From: Alkalicoccobacillus gibsonii
GTDB taxonomy: Bacteria > Bacillota > Bacilli > Bacillales > Bacillaceae_D
Assembly: GCF_016798245.1 (NCBI RefSeq)
Contig: NZ_JAEUZA010000002.1
Location: 806,001 to 870,000, forward strand
DNA length: 64,000 nucleotides
Direction: 5' to 3'
The position numbers and the translations under genes are program-made. This document shows positions 47,571-60,787 of this stretch, piece after piece. The notes under the pieces are model-generated. The model had not been told where the DNA came from and did not search any database. It worked only from the letters and a program-made list of their open reading frames with translations. The stretch's first letter is position 1, and the number at the start of each line of letters is the position of its first letter.

Positions 47571-47885
47571 CGAATTGCCAAACTGTTGTATAAAAAGTAG
47601 TCAAAAAGACGGTATGGATTAGTCAATTTTTAAAAAAGGACTAACCCTGAAACCCTTGCGCGCCAAGGGTTTCGTAATTCCTTCTTAATCATTCTGTAAC
47701 AGTCATGAAATATATTACTGTTACAATATGTTTAAGTAATTGACCCCCTTTTTATATATCTTTAGCACGAGCTTTCAAAGCTCGTGCCCTTTTTTTTGTC
47801 AAATCCTTTAATTCGTCCCTTGAATAATTGTAGCAGTCCTAAAATAAATGTATACTTATGATGTATAGACAATGAGGTGATCGAA
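47571..47885 (+). other. trxB-yvcI intergenic region with three hairpins
   Basis: About 315 bases without a gene. Three dyads follow each other: GAAACCCTTG/CAAGGGTTTC (47649-47658, 47664-47673); TGTAACAGT/ACTGTTACA (47695-47703, 47717-47725); and GCACGAGCTT/AAGCTCGTGC (47765-47774, 47778-47787), the last followed by a long T run. The last is a good terminator. The first two have no T tract and remain unexplained. A TTGAAT (47820-47825) may belong to the yvcI promoter. Confidence 0.6.
47763..47797 (+). terminator. Strong terminator before yvcI
   Basis: A perfect 10-bp stem with a 3-base loop is followed by CC and nine T residues. It lies ~195 bases after trxB, so the trxB transcript, or a separate small transcript, has a structured 3' end. 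Confidence 0.85.
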
Positions 47886-48362
47886 TTGCAAAGGGTTACA
47901 AATTGCGTACTTGTAACAAATGATCAAGTACTTCTTCTCCAAAAGCCAAGTCGAGGCTGGTGGGTCGCTCCAGGAGGGAAAATGGAATCTGGAGAATCCA
48001 TTAAAGAATCGTCCACAAGAGAAATTAGGGAAGAAACAGGCTTATCCGTCAGTCATCCAGAATTAAATGGTGTATACACCATTGTAATAGAAGAAAACAA
48101 TGAAACACTCTCAGAGTGGATGTTGTTTACATTTAAAGCAGAAGCCTATTCAGGAACCTTGCTCGAGCAATCTCCTGAAGGGGAATTAAAATGGTGGCCT
48201 TGCGAAGAGGTGGCTCATTTGCCAATGGCAGAGGGAGACAAGTTCATCATTGAACATGCCTTAAACGGTCAAGGCGTTCAATATGGCACGTTTTACTATA
48301 CACCGGATTATAAGCTATTACGGTCGCGCCTAGACCCTTCTGCACAACCGAAGCCAGAATAG
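47886..48362 (+). CDS. yvcI: NUDIX hydrolase (YvcI)
   Basis: 158-residue NUDIX-box hydrolase. The box is GGKMESGESIKESSTREIREETGLSV, given here in parts: GGKMESGES and REIREETG. RGWWVAPGGK before it is typical of YvcI. It hydrolyses a nucleoside diphosphate linked to an unknown group. It is the first gene of the conserved yvcI-rapZ-yvcK-whiA-crh operon. I chose TTG 47886 with GAGGTGA upstream; the in-frame GTG 47877 overlaps that site. Confidence 0.9.
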   Translation: MQRVTNCVLVTNDQVLLLQKPSRGWWVAPGGKMESGESIKESSTREIREETGLSVSHPELNGVYTIVIEENNETLSEWMLFTFKAEAYSGTLLEQSPEGELKWWPCEEVAHLPMAEGDKFIIEHALNGQGVQYGTFYYTPDYKLLRSRLDPSAQPKPE

Positions 48363-48378
48363 AAAAGGGTGTTAATGA

Positions 48379-49272
48379 ATGGGAGAGACAGAACAAACCA
48401 TTGAGATTGTCATAATTACGGGAATGTCAGGAGCGGGGAAAACCGTTGCTGTTCAGAGCTTTGAGGATTTAGGTTATTTCTGTGTAGATAATCTTCCTCC
48501 TGCATTGCTCCCGAAGTTCATGGATCTAGTAGAAGGAGCTAGTGGAAAGATGAACAAAGTAGCGCTTGTCATGGACTTACGTGGGCAGCGTTTCTTTGAT
48601 CATTTATTTGAAGCGGTTGATCAGTTAAGTAACAGCCATATGAAACCAGCCGTTCAAATTTTGTTTCTTGAATCAAAAGATAACAAGCTGGTACAGCGAT
48701 ATAAGGAATCGAGAAGAACCCATCCTTTAGCTAAAAATGGCTTGCCTCTTGAAGGCATCCGTCTTGAAAGAGAGATGCTTGAAGAGTTAAAAGGTCGTGC
48801 TCAATTGATTATTGATACGACAGATTTAAAGCCAGTAGAATTACGTGATCGCCTTATTCAGCGTTTCTCTTCTAATGCTAGGCAATCATTTTCCATTCAG
48901 CTTTTATCGTTTGGTTTTAAGTATGGGATCCCGATTGACGCAGACCTCGTATTTGATGTTCGATTCCTGCCAAACCCACACTATATTGAGCATATGCGTC
49001 CGCAAACAGGTTTAGATGAAGAAGTTTCATCCTATGTACTCAAGTGGTCTGAAACCCAACAGTTTGTGGATAAATTAACTGATCTGCTTGATTTTATGCT
49101 TCCTCAATACAAAAGAGAGGGCAAAAGCCAAGTTGTGATTGGCATCGGCTGTACAGGTGGTCAGCACCGTTCCGTCACACTAGTAGAGCATTTCGCTAAA
49201 CAATTTGAGGCGGATTATGAGGTTCATGCAAGCCACCGTGATATCGCTAAGCGAAAGGTCCTTAACCTGTGA
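48379..49272 (+). CDS. rapZ: RNase adapter protein RapZ (YvcJ)
   Basis: 297-residue P-loop nucleotide-binding protein. Walker A is [13 protein letters not shown] near residue 15, followed by [14 protein letters not shown]. The C-terminal domain shows [26 protein letters not shown] and [11 protein letters not shown], the family RNA-/metabolite-binding region. In Escherichia coli RapZ directs RNase E to the sRNA GlmZ; in B. subtilis YvcJ binds GTP and affects competence. ATG 48379 follows AAAGGGTG. It overlaps yvcK by four bases. Confidence 0.95.
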   Translation: MGETEQTIEIVIITGMSGAGKTVAVQSFEDLGYFCVDNLPPALLPKFMDLVEGASGKMNKVALVMDLRGQRFFDHLFEAVDQLSNSHMKPAVQILFLESKDNKLVQRYKESRRTHPLAKNGLPLEGIRLEREMLEELKGRAQLIIDTTDLKPVELRDRLIQRFSSNARQSFSIQLLSFGFKYGIPIDADLVFDVRFLPNPHYIEHMRPQTGLDEEVSSYVLKWSETQQFVDKLTDLLDFMLPQYKREGKSQVVIGIGCTGGQHRSVTLVEHFAKQFEADYEVHASHRDIAKRKVLNL

Positions 49273-50231
49273 GTAAGAATGTGGTTGTCATAGGGGGAGG
49301 TACTGGTTTATCGGTTCTATTACGTGGTCTCAAAACATTCCCAGTTAATATCACAGCCATTGTAACCGTAGCTGATGATGGAGGGAGTTCAGGGATTTTA
49401 CGCAAAGAACTAGATATTCCACCACCAGGAGACGTGCGAAACGTATTAACTGCTTTAGCTGAAGTGGAACCATTGGTTGAAGAGCTGTTTCAGCATCGGT
49501 TTGAAAACGGAAGTGGGTTATCAGGACATTCATTAGGAAACTTGCTTCTTGCTGGAATGACATCCATTACTGGAGATTTTCATCAAGGCATTGTTGCTGT
49601 GAGTCGAGTACTAAATGTACGCGGAACGGTTCTTCCAGCTGCGAATCAAAGTATCGTCCTTCATGCAGAGATGGAAGATGGTTCAATTGTAACGGGCGAA
49701 TCAAAAATTCCTAAGGCCCGTAAGCCGATAAAGCGAGTCTTTTTAACACCTGAAGTCATTGAGCCTTTACCTGAAAGTCTTGAAGCAATTAAGAATGCAG
49801 ACCTTATTGTGCTAGGTCCTGGCAGCTTATATACAAGTGTTCTACCGAATCTACTCGTACCTGGCATTGTTGAAGCGATTCGAGCATCTCAGGCACGGAA
49901 AATGTACATCTGCAATGCGATGACTCAATTGGGTGAAACAGATGGATATTCCGCTTCTGACCACTTAAACGGGTTGATCTCTCATTGTGGTCCACATTTA
50001 GTTGATGACATTTTGATAAATGGTTCAATCATTTCTCAAAACGTGCGAGCACGATATGAAGAGGAGATTGCATTTCCGGTTACGGTAGATCATGAACGCC
50101 TTCAAGACATGGGTGTCAATATTATCTGTGATGATTTTGTATTAGAGCAGGATGGCCAATTAAGACATAATGCGCAAATGGTATCAGAGGCCATTCTTCG
50201 ATCAGGGAGCTTGGATGTGCCCCTGACTTAA
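49269..50231 (+). CDS. yvcK: Gluconeogenesis factor YvcK (CofD/UPF0052 family)
   Basis: 320-residue protein with the CofD-like fold: [38 protein letters not shown] and [10 protein letters not shown], then [16 protein letters not shown]. In B. subtilis YvcK is needed for growth on gluconeogenic carbon sources and for cell-shape control (PBP1 localisation), and binds UDP-GlcNAc. The start is GTG 49269, which overlaps the rapZ stop. Confidence 0.95.
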   Translation: MSKNVVVIGGGTGLSVLLRGLKTFPVNITAIVTVADDGGSSGILRKELDIPPPGDVRNVLTALAEVEPLVEELFQHRFENGSGLSGHSLGNLLLAGMTSITGDFHQGIVAVSRVLNVRGTVLPAANQSIVLHAEMEDGSIVTGESKIPKARKPIKRVFLTPEVIEPLPESLEAIKNADLIVLGPGSLYTSVLPNLLVPGIVEAIRASQARKMYICNAMTQLGETDGYSASDHLNGLISHCGPHLVDDILINGSIISQNVRARYEEEIAFPVTVDHERLQDMGVNIICDDFVLEQDGQLRHNAQMVSEAILRSGSLDVPLT

Positions 50232-50260
50232 CTAAGATTCATCTGAAAGGGGGGGACAAA

Positions 50261-51211
50261 ATGTCTTTTGCAGCTAAAGTAAAAAAAGAATTAACTCAGC
50301 TTGATCCCGCTACTCCACAAGCTTCAGCTGAGCTGGCTGCACTCGTTCGTATGAATGGTTCACTCTCGTTTGCAAGGCAGCAGGTTGGATTGGATATTAC
50401 CACCGAGAATGCTGCAATTGCTAGGCGAATTTATACGCTTTTAAAACAATTGTTTCCGGAAATTTTTATTGAATTACTCGTTCGGAAAAAAATGAGGTTG
50501 AAAAAGAACAATGTCTATTTGGTAAGAGTATCACGAGGGGCAAAGCCTTTAATGGAAAAGTTAGGTATTATTGGCGAGGGGTTCACACTGATTCGTTCAG
50601 TCGCGCCTGAATTTCTTCATACGGAGCAGCGAAAGCGAGCATATATGAGGGGAGCTTTTTTAGCGGGTGGTTCGGTGAATCATCCGGAAACCTCGTCTTA
50701 CCATTTAGAAATTTTCTCTTCATCAGAAGAACATAATCAATCGTTATGTGAATTAATGAACGAATATGGATTACGAGCTAAGCCACTTGAGCGGAAAAAA
50801 GGATTTATTGTTTACATTAAAGAAAGTGAAAAGATTACAGAGTTTTTAAGTATTATCGGTGCGCATCAGGCGTTACTTTACTTTGAAGACGTCCGAATAC
50901 TTAAGGATATGAGAAACTCTGTGAATCGACTTGTCAATTGTGAAACAGCTAACCTTAATAAAACGGTTGGTGCAGCTCTTAGGCAAGTAGAGAATATCCG
51001 TTTGATTCAGCGGACGATTGGCTTGGACCAATTGCCACCGAAATTAAGGGACATTGCTACATTGCGATTGACTCATCAGGATGTGACGCTCAAAGAACTT
51101 GGGGACATGCTTGAGGGCGGAAAAGTAAGCAAATCTGGTATTAATCACAGATTAAAGAAGATTGATGAGATTGCCGAGAAGATACGATCAGGAGACATGA
51201 TAAATAGCTGA
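50261..51211 (+). CDS. whiA: WhiA sporulation/division regulator
   Basis: 316-residue DNA-binding protein. The N-terminal part is a degenerate LAGLIDADG homing-endonuclease fold ([18 protein letters not shown]). The C-terminal helix-turn-helix contains [15 protein letters not shown] and [11 protein letters not shown]. WhiA supports cell division and chromosome segregation in Bacillus. ATG 50261 follows a G-rich ribosome site (AAAGGGGGGG). It lies between yvcK and crh, the conserved position. Confidence 0.96.
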   Translation: MSFAAKVKKELTQLDPATPQASAELAALVRMNGSLSFARQQVGLDITTENAAIARRIYTLLKQLFPEIFIELLVRKKMRLKKNNVYLVRVSRGAKPLMEKLGIIGEGFTLIRSVAPEFLHTEQRKRAYMRGAFLAGGSVNHPETSSYHLEIFSSSEEHNQSLCELMNEYGLRAKPLERKKGFIVYIKESEKITEFLSIIGAHQALLYFEDVRILKDMRNSVNRLVNCETANLNKTVGAALRQVENIRLIQRTIGLDQLPPKLRDIATLRLTHQDVTLKELGDMLEGGKVSKSGINHRLKKIDEIAEKIRSGDMINS

Positions 51212-51239
51212 ATATACTTTAATCAAAGGGGGACTCGTT

Positions 51240-51494
51240 ATGCTTAAGTCGGAAGTGAAGGTTGCCATTAAAGGAGGCTTGCAAGCAAGACCAGCAGCCA
51301 TGTTTGTACAGGAAGCGAATCGTTTTACATCCGTTGTCAATATTGAGAAGGATGGAAAGGTAGCAAATGCAAAAAGCATCATGGGTATTATGAGCTTAGC
51401 CATTAGGCACAACGCAACAGTTGTGATTAGTACAGATGGACACGACGAACAAGAAGCATTAGATACGCTAGTTGATTATATTCAGAACGCTTAA
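51240..51494 (+). CDS. crh: Catabolite repression HPr-like protein Crh
   Basis: 84-residue HPr paralogue. The segment corresponding to the HPr active site reads GGLQARPAA, with glutamine in place of the phosphorylatable His15, so it cannot act in PTS transfer. Ser46 and its surroundings are intact (AKSIMGIMSL). HprK phosphorylates that serine and Crh-P then acts with CcpA. The missing histidine decides against ptsH. ATG 51240 follows AAGGGGG. It is last in the operon, before a terminator. Confidence 0.96.
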   Translation: MLKSEVKVAIKGGLQARPAAMFVQEANRFTSVVNIEKDGKVANAKSIMGIMSLAIRHNATVVISTDGHDEQEALDTLVDYIQNA

Positions 51495-51497
51495 GGG

Positions 51498-51525
51498 AAA
51501 AGCAGCCGTGTGGGCTGCTTTTTTT
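51498..51525 (+). terminator. Terminator after crh
   Basis: AAAAGCAGCC and GGGCTGCTTT arms with a short loop, followed by T residues. Confidence 0.9.
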
Positions 51526-51591
51526 GTGCTGCTGTTAATGAGTGATAGAGCTGGGGATTTTGATGCTGTGCAATGAATTCGCTCCCGAGCT

Positions 51592-51700
51592 GGCCGACAC
51601 GCTTTCCTAGGGAAGGCGTCGAACTAATTCCGGCTAGCGCCAGAATCATTTCAACCCTGCCTTTTTATCCCTAAGGAGTCGGTCGGCCATCCCGTCCGCT
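51592..51700 (+). repeat. Left arm of the repeat island (inverted copy of 51911-51962)
   Basis: GGCCGACACGCTTTCCTAGG (51592-51611) is the near-perfect reverse complement of 51937-51956. GGTCGGCCATCCCGTCCGCT (51681-51700) is the reverse complement of 51911-51930 at 18 of 20 positions. The two also pair with each other through GGCCGAC/GTCGGCC. About 70 extra bases separate the two blocks here, compared with five in the right arm. Confidence 0.8.
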
Positions 51701-51740
51701 TGGTATGGAGGTTCTGAGATAACTGGATGTGCAGAAAATC

Positions 51741-51853
51741 GGTATACGTGCTCAAAAAACGATAGAATGCGCAAAAAAACGGTGTACGTGCTCAAAAAAC
51801 GGTAAAATGCGCAAAAAAGCAGGGTGCGTGCTCAAAAAGCTGTGGAATGCGCA
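51741..51853 (+). repeat. 40-bp tandem repeat (about 2.8 units)
   Basis: Units begin at 51741, 51781 and 51821 with an exact 40-bp period. Each unit contains ACGTGCTCAAAAAAC and, 20 bp later, AATGCGCAAAAAA, so the array is also a degenerate 20-bp repeat of TGCKCAAAAA. A partial unit (ATGTGCAGAAAATC) precedes it. No open frame or spacer variation of CRISPR type is present. Confidence 0.85.
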
Positions 51854-51910
51854 ACGATAGAACCATCTGATACGATGTTAGCTCACCTAAAACTCTAGGT
51901 CCTTTCATCT

Positions 51911-51962
51911 AGCGGACAGGATGGCTGACCTTGTCCCCCAGGAAAGCGTGTCAGCCATCCTG
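51911..51962 (+). repeat. Right arm of the repeat island with 13-bp perfect hairpin
   Basis: CAGGATGGCTGAC (51917-51929) and GTCAGCCATCCTG (51950-51962) are perfect complements around a 20-base loop. The element is inverted relative to the left arm at 51592-51700. Together they bracket the tandem repeat. Confidence 0.85.
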
Positions 51963-52033
51963 GTAGCGGGTTGTAGGGAGTAAACACAAGATCACATAAC
52001 TAATCCCAGCACCAACATACGACCTGCCCACAC

Positions 52034-52061
52034 AAAAAAGCAGCCTCAAAGGCTGCTTTTT
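52034..52061 (-). terminator. Terminator after clpP
   Basis: On the minus strand AAAAAGCAGCC and GGCTGCTTTTTT enclose a 5-base loop, eight bases beyond the clpP stop. Confidence 0.9.
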
Positions 52062-52069
52062 CATCATTC

Positions 52070-52663
52070 TTATTTCTGATCAGCTGGAGAAGAGATGACT
52101 TGGTCAATTAGACCGTATTCTTTCGCACGTTCAGCAGTCATGAAGTTATCACGATCAGTATCACGAGAGATGATGTCAATGGATTGACCAGTGCGCTCTG
52201 ATAGAATTTCGTTTAGCTTCTCACGCATTTCGATGATACGACGAGCGTGGATTTCAATATCAGATGCTTGACCTTGTGTTCCACCTAACGGCTGGTGAAT
52301 CATAACTTCACTGTTAGGAAGAGCAAGTCGTTTTCCTTTTGCTCCGGCTGCGAGTAGGAATGAACCCATTGATGCAGCCATACCGATGCAGATTGTTGAT
52401 ACATCTGGTTTGATAAAGTTCATTGTGTCGTAGATTGCCATTCCAGCTGTGATGGAACCACCTGGGCTGTTAATGTAAAGGGAGATATCTTTATCTGGAT
52501 CCTCCGCTTGTAGGAATAAAAGCTGTGCAACGATTGAGTTTGCTACGTTGTCGTCAATTGCACTTCCTAGCATGATGATACGATCTTTTAAAAGACGAGA
52601 GTAGATATCATACGCGCGCTCGCCGCGGTTTGTTTGTTCAATAACTGTAGGGATGAGATTCAT
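52070..52663 (-). CDS. clpP: ATP-dependent Clp protease proteolytic subunit
   Basis: 197-residue serine peptidase that forms the double heptamer degrading substrates delivered by ClpC, ClpX or ClpE. The catalytic serine is in [11 protein letters not shown] and the histidine in [14 protein letters not shown]; the aspartate region is [12 protein letters not shown]. An N-terminal [20 protein letters not shown] contacts the ATPase. Single gene, minus strand, with its own terminator. The upstream region has a CtsR box over a sigma-A promoter, so heat and proteotoxic stress should induce it. Confidence 0.98.
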   Translation of the reverse strand: MNLIPTVIEQTNRGERAYDIYSRLLKDRIIMLGSAIDDNVANSIVAQLLFLQAEDPDKDISLYINSPGGSITAGMAIYDTMNFIKPDVSTICIGMAASMGSFLLAAGAKGKRLALPNSEVMIHQPLGGTQGQASDIEIHARRIIEMREKLNEILSERTGQSIDIISRDTDRDNFMTAERAKEYGLIDQVISSPADQK

Positions 52664-52736
52664 GGATCATTCCTCCTGTGAAATGTAATTTAGATTCATT
52701 TTACTGTTTGTCAGCTCTTGCATTGCTGTTATGTAC

Positions 52737-52766
52737 ATCATACCTATTAGGTCAGAGAAGGTCAAA
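52737..52766 (-). promoter_or_regulatory. clpP promoter with CtsR operator
   Basis: Minus-strand promoter: TTGACC (52765-52760), a 17-bp spacer, TATGAT (52742-52737). The plus-strand sequence AGGTCAG-AGA-AGGTCAAA (52749-52766) is the direct-repeat heptad operator of CtsR with one mismatch. It covers the -35 element and half the spacer, so CtsR would block polymerase. Confidence 0.85.
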
Positions 52767-52852
52767 TAAAAACCACTCTACACATATACATTCCCTATTC
52801 ATTGCGTAAATCCTCTATTCATCATTTCCGTTTCTAAAAGAAGTTAAACCGC

Positions 52853-52881
52853 TTAAATATGAAAACTTTGTTTGGTATACT
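52853..52881 (+). promoter_or_regulatory. Promoter of the glutaredoxin-like gene
   Basis: TTAAAT (52853-52858), 17 bp, TATACT (52876-52881). The -35 is weak and the -10 good. Confidence 0.5.
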
Positions 52882-52914
52882 GTAAATAGGAGCAAACAGA
52901 TGGGAGGCATGGTC

Positions 52915-53172
52915 ATGGAGATTATTTACTACTCAAAAGATCATTGTTCATTATGTGAGAAAGGAAAGAAGGTGTTAGATCAATTAGGTCTTACCTATCG
53001 TACCCTCGATATTTATCAGGACGATGAATTACTAGAAACGTATATGTTTCGAATTCCTGTGGTGACGATTAATGGACAAGTTGCCGATGAAGGAATCCTT
53101 TCATACGATAAGTTAAACGATGCAATCCAGTCTACTAATCGAGCTCACAATTTATCAAATGAAAAAAACTAG
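52915..53172 (+). CDS. Glutaredoxin-family thiol protein
   Basis: 85-residue thioredoxin-fold protein. The redox motif CSLC follows the first strand (IIYYSKDHCSLCEKG), and RIPVVTING holds the conserved cis-proline. This is the glutaredoxin-like/DUF836 type found upstream of the glycolytic operon in several Bacillaceae; its partner is unknown. ATG 52915 follows GGGAGG by seven bases; ATG 52900, after AGGAG, would add five residues and is also possible. Confidence 0.82.
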   Translation: MEIIYYSKDHCSLCEKGKKVLDQLGLTYRTLDIYQDDELLETYMFRIPVVTINGQVADEGILSYDKLNDAIQSTNRAHNLSNEKN

Positions 53173-53182
53173 GGTAAAAAAC

Positions 53183-53211
53183 TTGTCATATTCGTGAACG
53201 ATTGGTATGAT
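53183..53211 (+). promoter_or_regulatory. Sigma-A promoter of the cggR-gapA operon
   Basis: TTGTCA (53183-53188), exactly 17 bp, TATGAT (53206-53211). The CggR operator lies 33 bp further on, so the repressor acts as a roadblock or on elongating polymerase. Confidence 0.8.
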
Positions 53212-53243
53212 GACCTTGTAGCAAACGTTTCGTATGCTTAAGT

Positions 53244-53279
53244 CGGGACATAAAATGTCATCGCGGGACGTTATCGGTC
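53244..53279 (+). promoter_or_regulatory. CggR operator
   Basis: CGGGAC-N6-TGTC-N4-CGGGAC-N6-GGTC matches the B. subtilis CggR operator CGGGAC-N6-TGTC-N4-CGGGAC-N6-TGTC at all but one specified base. Fructose-1,6-bisphosphate relieves CggR binding, giving glycolytic induction. Confidence 0.93.
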
Positions 53280-53305
53280 CCTATCCGAGGAAGAGGTGTT
53301 GCTAA

Positions 53306-54331
53306 ATGTTGAGAAAGCTGGTCAATATCCAAAAACAGTTAGTACCTGATTTAGTAGAAACCATGCAGAAGCGATACAGAATGCTACAGTTTGTTCATCT
53401 TAAACAACCGATTGGACGAAGGTCGCTAGCAGTAAACCTTCAGCTTTCCGAACGAGTGGTTCGAGGTGAAGTCACCTTTCTGAAGGACCAACGCCTTATT
53501 TCATTTAATACGGCGGGAATGAGTTTAACAAGAGAAGGAGAAACTGTTCTTGTTCAGCTTGAGGAAATGATGAAAGAAATTCTCGGGTTACGTGCCCTTG
53601 AAACGGAGCTTGAACAAAAGCTTGGCGTGACAAAGGTTGTTATTGTGCCAGGAAATAGTGACGAAGAAGATTGGGTTAAGCAAGAAATGGGGCAGGCTTG
53701 TGTCCGTGAACTTAAATCAATCATTATTCCAAGCTCAGTTGTTGCAGTAATGGGTGGAACGACGCTTGCTGCTGTGGCACAAATGATGACACCTGATCCA
53801 AAGGTGAGTCAATCGATTTTTGTTCCAGCTAGAGGTGGACTCGGAGAACGAGTTGAAAATCAAGCCAACACCATTAGCGCGGAATTTGCTGATCGAGCGG
53901 GAGCTGAATACAGGCTCATGCATGTTCCAGATCAGTTAAGTGAGGAAGCATATTCTTCATTAGTACTTGAGCCTTCTGTTAAGGAAATTCTGGATTTAAT
54001 TAAAACATCTCGAATTTTGCTTCACGGAATTGGTGATGCTACTAGAATGGCGGCGAGGCGAAGCTCAGAAGAACCGTTTATGAACAAACTAAAACGGGAA
54101 CACGCAGTAGCAGAGGCCTTTGGTTATTATTTTAACCAAACAGGAGAGATCATTCACAAACAGCGAACGATTGGTCTTCAATTGGATGAGCTAGATGCAG
54201 GAAAGCATGTGATTTCTGTTGCAGGAGGCGCTTCTAAGGCAAACGCCATTGCAGCTTACATGAAGCATCGACCAAGTGATGTTCTCATTACAGATGAAGC
54301 TGCCGCTAGAGGGTTGCTTCACGATGAATAG
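53306..54331 (+). CDS. cggR: Central glycolytic genes regulator CggR
   Basis: 341-residue SorC/DeoR-type repressor. The N-terminal winged-helix region contains RRSLAVNLQLSERVVRGEV. The C-terminal sugar-phosphate-binding domain (from about residue 90) contains VAVMGGTTLAAVA, FVPARGGLGERVENQ and SVAGGASKANAI. It represses its own operon and senses fructose-1,6-bisphosphate. It is the first gene of cggR-gapA-pgk-tpiA-gpmI-eno, directly behind its operator. ATG 53306 follows GAGGAAGAGG. Confidence 0.97.
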   Translation: MLRKLVNIQKQLVPDLVETMQKRYRMLQFVHLKQPIGRRSLAVNLQLSERVVRGEVTFLKDQRLISFNTAGMSLTREGETVLVQLEEMMKEILGLRALETELEQKLGVTKVVIVPGNSDEEDWVKQEMGQACVRELKSIIIPSSVVAVMGGTTLAAVAQMMTPDPKVSQSIFVPARGGLGERVENQANTISAEFADRAGAEYRLMHVPDQLSEEAYSSLVLEPSVKEILDLIKTSRILLHGIGDATRMAARRSSEEPFMNKLKREHAVAEAFGYYFNQTGEIIHKQRTIGLQLDELDAGKHVISVAGGASKANAIAAYMKHRPSDVLITDEAAARGLLHDE

Positions 54332-54335
54332 GAAG

Positions 54336-54355
54336 AAAAGGGTTTTGCCCTTTTT
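54336..54355 (+). terminator. Small hairpin with T run between cggR and gapA
   Basis: AAAAGGG (54336-54342) and CCCTTTT (54348-54354). In B. subtilis the mRNA is cut in this junction, leaving a stable gapA message. This hairpin could be a processing or partial termination signal that keeps CggR low. Confidence 0.5.
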
Positions 54356-54360
54356 GATAG

Positions 54361-55404
<1,044 letters not shown>

Positions 55405-55411
55405 TTAAGCG

Positions 55412-55460
55412 AGCGGAATAGAAGGGGAGGAGGGTCCAGAATCTGACTCCCCTTTCCGCT
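55412..55460 (+). promoter_or_regulatory. Intercistronic hairpin between gapA and pgk
   Basis: AGCGGAA (55412-55418) pairs with TTCCGCT (55454-55460) and GGGGAG (55424-55429) with CTCCCC (55447-55452), with a 4-5 base bulge on the left side. No T tract follows. It may stabilise the gapA message or cause partial termination before pgk. Confidence 0.55.
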
Positions 55461-55492
55461 TGTCACAATATATGAATAGGAGGAGGTTCGTT

Positions 55493-56680
55493 ATGAATAA
55501 ACAAACCCTTCAAGACGTAACACTAACTGGGAAGCGCGTATTTGTGCGTGTAGATTTTAATGTTCCAATGAAAGACGGGGCGATCACGGATGAAACTCGT
55601 ATTAAAGCGGCTCTTCCAACAATTAAGCACTTAGTAGACCAAGGGGCAAAAGTGATTCTTGCTAGTCACTTAGGACGTCCTAAAGGTGAAGTAGTTGAAG
55701 AACTTCGTCTTAAGCCAGTTGCAGATCGTTTATCTGAGCTTTTAGGTAAGCCAGTAGCAGCGAGTACTGAAGCTCGTGGCGAAGTAGCTGAAGCAGCTGT
55801 TAATAAGCTTGAGAATGGTGACATTCTATTGCTTGAAAACGTACGTTTCTATGCTGGTGAAGAGAAAAATGATGCTGAGCTTGCAAAAGAATTTGCTTCT
55901 CTAGCTGATTTTTATGTAAATGATGCATTTGGTGCAGCTCACCGTGCTCATGCTTCTACTGAAGGAATTGCAAAACACCTTCCTTCCGCAGCTGGTTTCT
56001 TAATGGAAAAAGAACTTGAAGTGCTTGGACAAGCTTTAACTGAGCCTAAGCGCCCATTCACAGCCATTATCGGTGGAGCTAAAGTAAAAGACAAGATTGG
56101 TGTTATTGACCATCTTCTTGATAAAGTAGACAATTTAATTATTGGTGGCGGACTTGCTTATACATTCGTAAAAGCATTAGGTCATGAAGTTGGATTATCT
56201 CTACTTGAAGAAGACAAAATCGATCTTGCTAAAACCTTCATGGAAAAAGCGAAGAAAAATGGCGTGAACTTCTATATGCCACAAGATGTACTAGTAGCTG
56301 ATGATTTCTCAAATGATGCTAATACAAAAATTGTGCCAATTAGTGAAATTCCATCTGATTGGGAAGCATTAGATATTGGTCCAAAAACTCAAGATACATA
56401 CAAGAGTGTGGTTTCTGAATCTGCGCTTGTAATCTGGAATGGACCTATGGGTGTGTTTGAAATTGAAGCATTCGCTAAAGGGACAAAGGCTGTAGCTACA
56501 GCTCTTGCAGATAGCTCTGAAACGTATTCCGTCATTGGTGGAGGAGATTCAGCTGCTGCTGTTGAAATGTTTGGACTGGCAGATAAGATGAGCCATATCT
56601 CTACTGGTGGAGGCGCGTCATTAGAGTTTATGGAAGGGAAAGACCTTCCAGGCGTTGTCGCTCTTTCAGATAAAGAGTAA
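55493..56680 (+). CDS. pgk: Phosphoglycerate kinase
   Basis: 395-residue glycolytic kinase. [10 protein letters not shown] and [12 protein letters not shown] form the substrate-binding N-terminal domain; [15 protein letters not shown] and [14 protein letters not shown] belong to the nucleotide-binding C-terminal domain. ATG 55493 follows GGAGGAGG; the in-frame ATG 55475 lies in front of that site. Confidence 0.98.
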   Translation: MNKQTLQDVTLTGKRVFVRVDFNVPMKDGAITDETRIKAALPTIKHLVDQGAKVILASHLGRPKGEVVEELRLKPVADRLSELLGKPVAASTEARGEVAEAAVNKLENGDILLLENVRFYAGEEKNDAELAKEFASLADFYVNDAFGAAHRAHASTEGIAKHLPSAAGFLMEKELEVLGQALTEPKRPFTAIIGGAKVKDKIGVIDHLLDKVDNLIIGGGLAYTFVKALGHEVGLSLLEEDKIDLAKTFMEKAKKNGVNFYMPQDVLVADDFSNDANTKIVPISEIPSDWEALDIGPKTQDTYKSVVSESALVIWNGPMGVFEIEAFAKGTKAVATALADSSETYSVIGGGDSAAAVEMFGLADKMSHISTGGGASLEFMEGKDLPGVVALSDKE

Positions 56681-56700
56681 TTAATTACGAGAGGTGATGA

Positions 56701-60304
<3,604 letters not shown>

Positions 60305-60311
60305 TTTCAAG

Positions 60312-60344
60312 TGAAACCCACTCACAGCGGTGAGTGGGTTTTTC
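60312..60344 (+). terminator. Terminator after eno
   Basis: AAACCCACTCAC (60314-60325) and GTGAGTGGGTTT (60330-60341) pair perfectly over 12 bp and end in a T run. Confidence 0.93.
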
Positions 60345-60354
60345 TAATGAAGCA

Positions 60355-60601
60355 GGGACATAACGTTAATATAGTTAGCAAAACACGTACATAGCAATAA
60401 ATCCGCTACAGGAGAATCCCTCGCTTTCCACGGGAACGGCCTCAGCCTCTTTCGCGGGAAAAACGCCGCTACAGTGTCTTCACCGCGTTCTGTTCCGTAG
60501 GAGTCTCGGGTTCTCCCTCCGCTTGTGCAAATAAAATCACAAATGGCGAATGATTATGTAATCGAACTATTTGCCATTTTCGTATTTTATAGTTATAGCT
60601 C
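60355..60601 (-). repeat. ~247-bp dispersed intergenic repeat, copy 3 (inverted)
   Basis: Reverse complement of the elements at 35474 and 37001. It begins with GGGACATAAC and ends with a degenerate GTTATAGCTC. TCCGCTACAGGAGAATCCCT, then CTTTCCACGGGAACGGCCTC and TGTTCCGTAGGAGTCTC show the core. The dyad AATGGCGAATGATT/ACTATTTGCCATT lies near its right end, as expected for inversion. Confidence 0.9.
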
Positions 60602-60723
60602 AAGCTTTTTTCTAATGAATGATAGGGGAAATGTAACTATTGCTCGGGAAATAGATGATTTGCTGTAGAATGTCGTGGAAATTAGCTACTATATGACTTA
60701 TAAACAATTTTTACTAAAGTAGA

Positions 60724-60752
60724 TTGAATTGATTACGTGGTTATGGTAGATT
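60724..60752 (+). promoter_or_regulatory. Promoter of secG
   Basis: TTGAAT (60724-60729), 17 bp, TAGATT (60747-60752), 35 bases upstream of the secG start. The ~120 bases between this and the repeat copy show nothing else. Confidence 0.6.
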
Positions 60753-60787
60753 AAAATTAGCGTAAAATGTGCTTGGAGGTGGATTTT

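Larger units (their letters stand above)
51526..52033. other. Gene-free repeat island between crh and clpP terminators
   Basis: About 500 bases without a plausible gene. It contains the two inverted hairpin elements and the tandem repeat listed separately; the remaining sequence shows nothing I recognise. Confidence 0.7.

Noticed and set aside
51240-51494. HPr (ptsH) considered for the small HPr-like protein
   Set aside because: The active-site histidine is replaced by glutamine (GLQARPAA), and the gene follows whiA, which identifies Crh.
51741-51853. Tandem repeat considered as a CRISPR array
   Set aside because: Units are contiguous, degenerate and only 40 bp including any spacer; there are no variable spacers and no cas genes.
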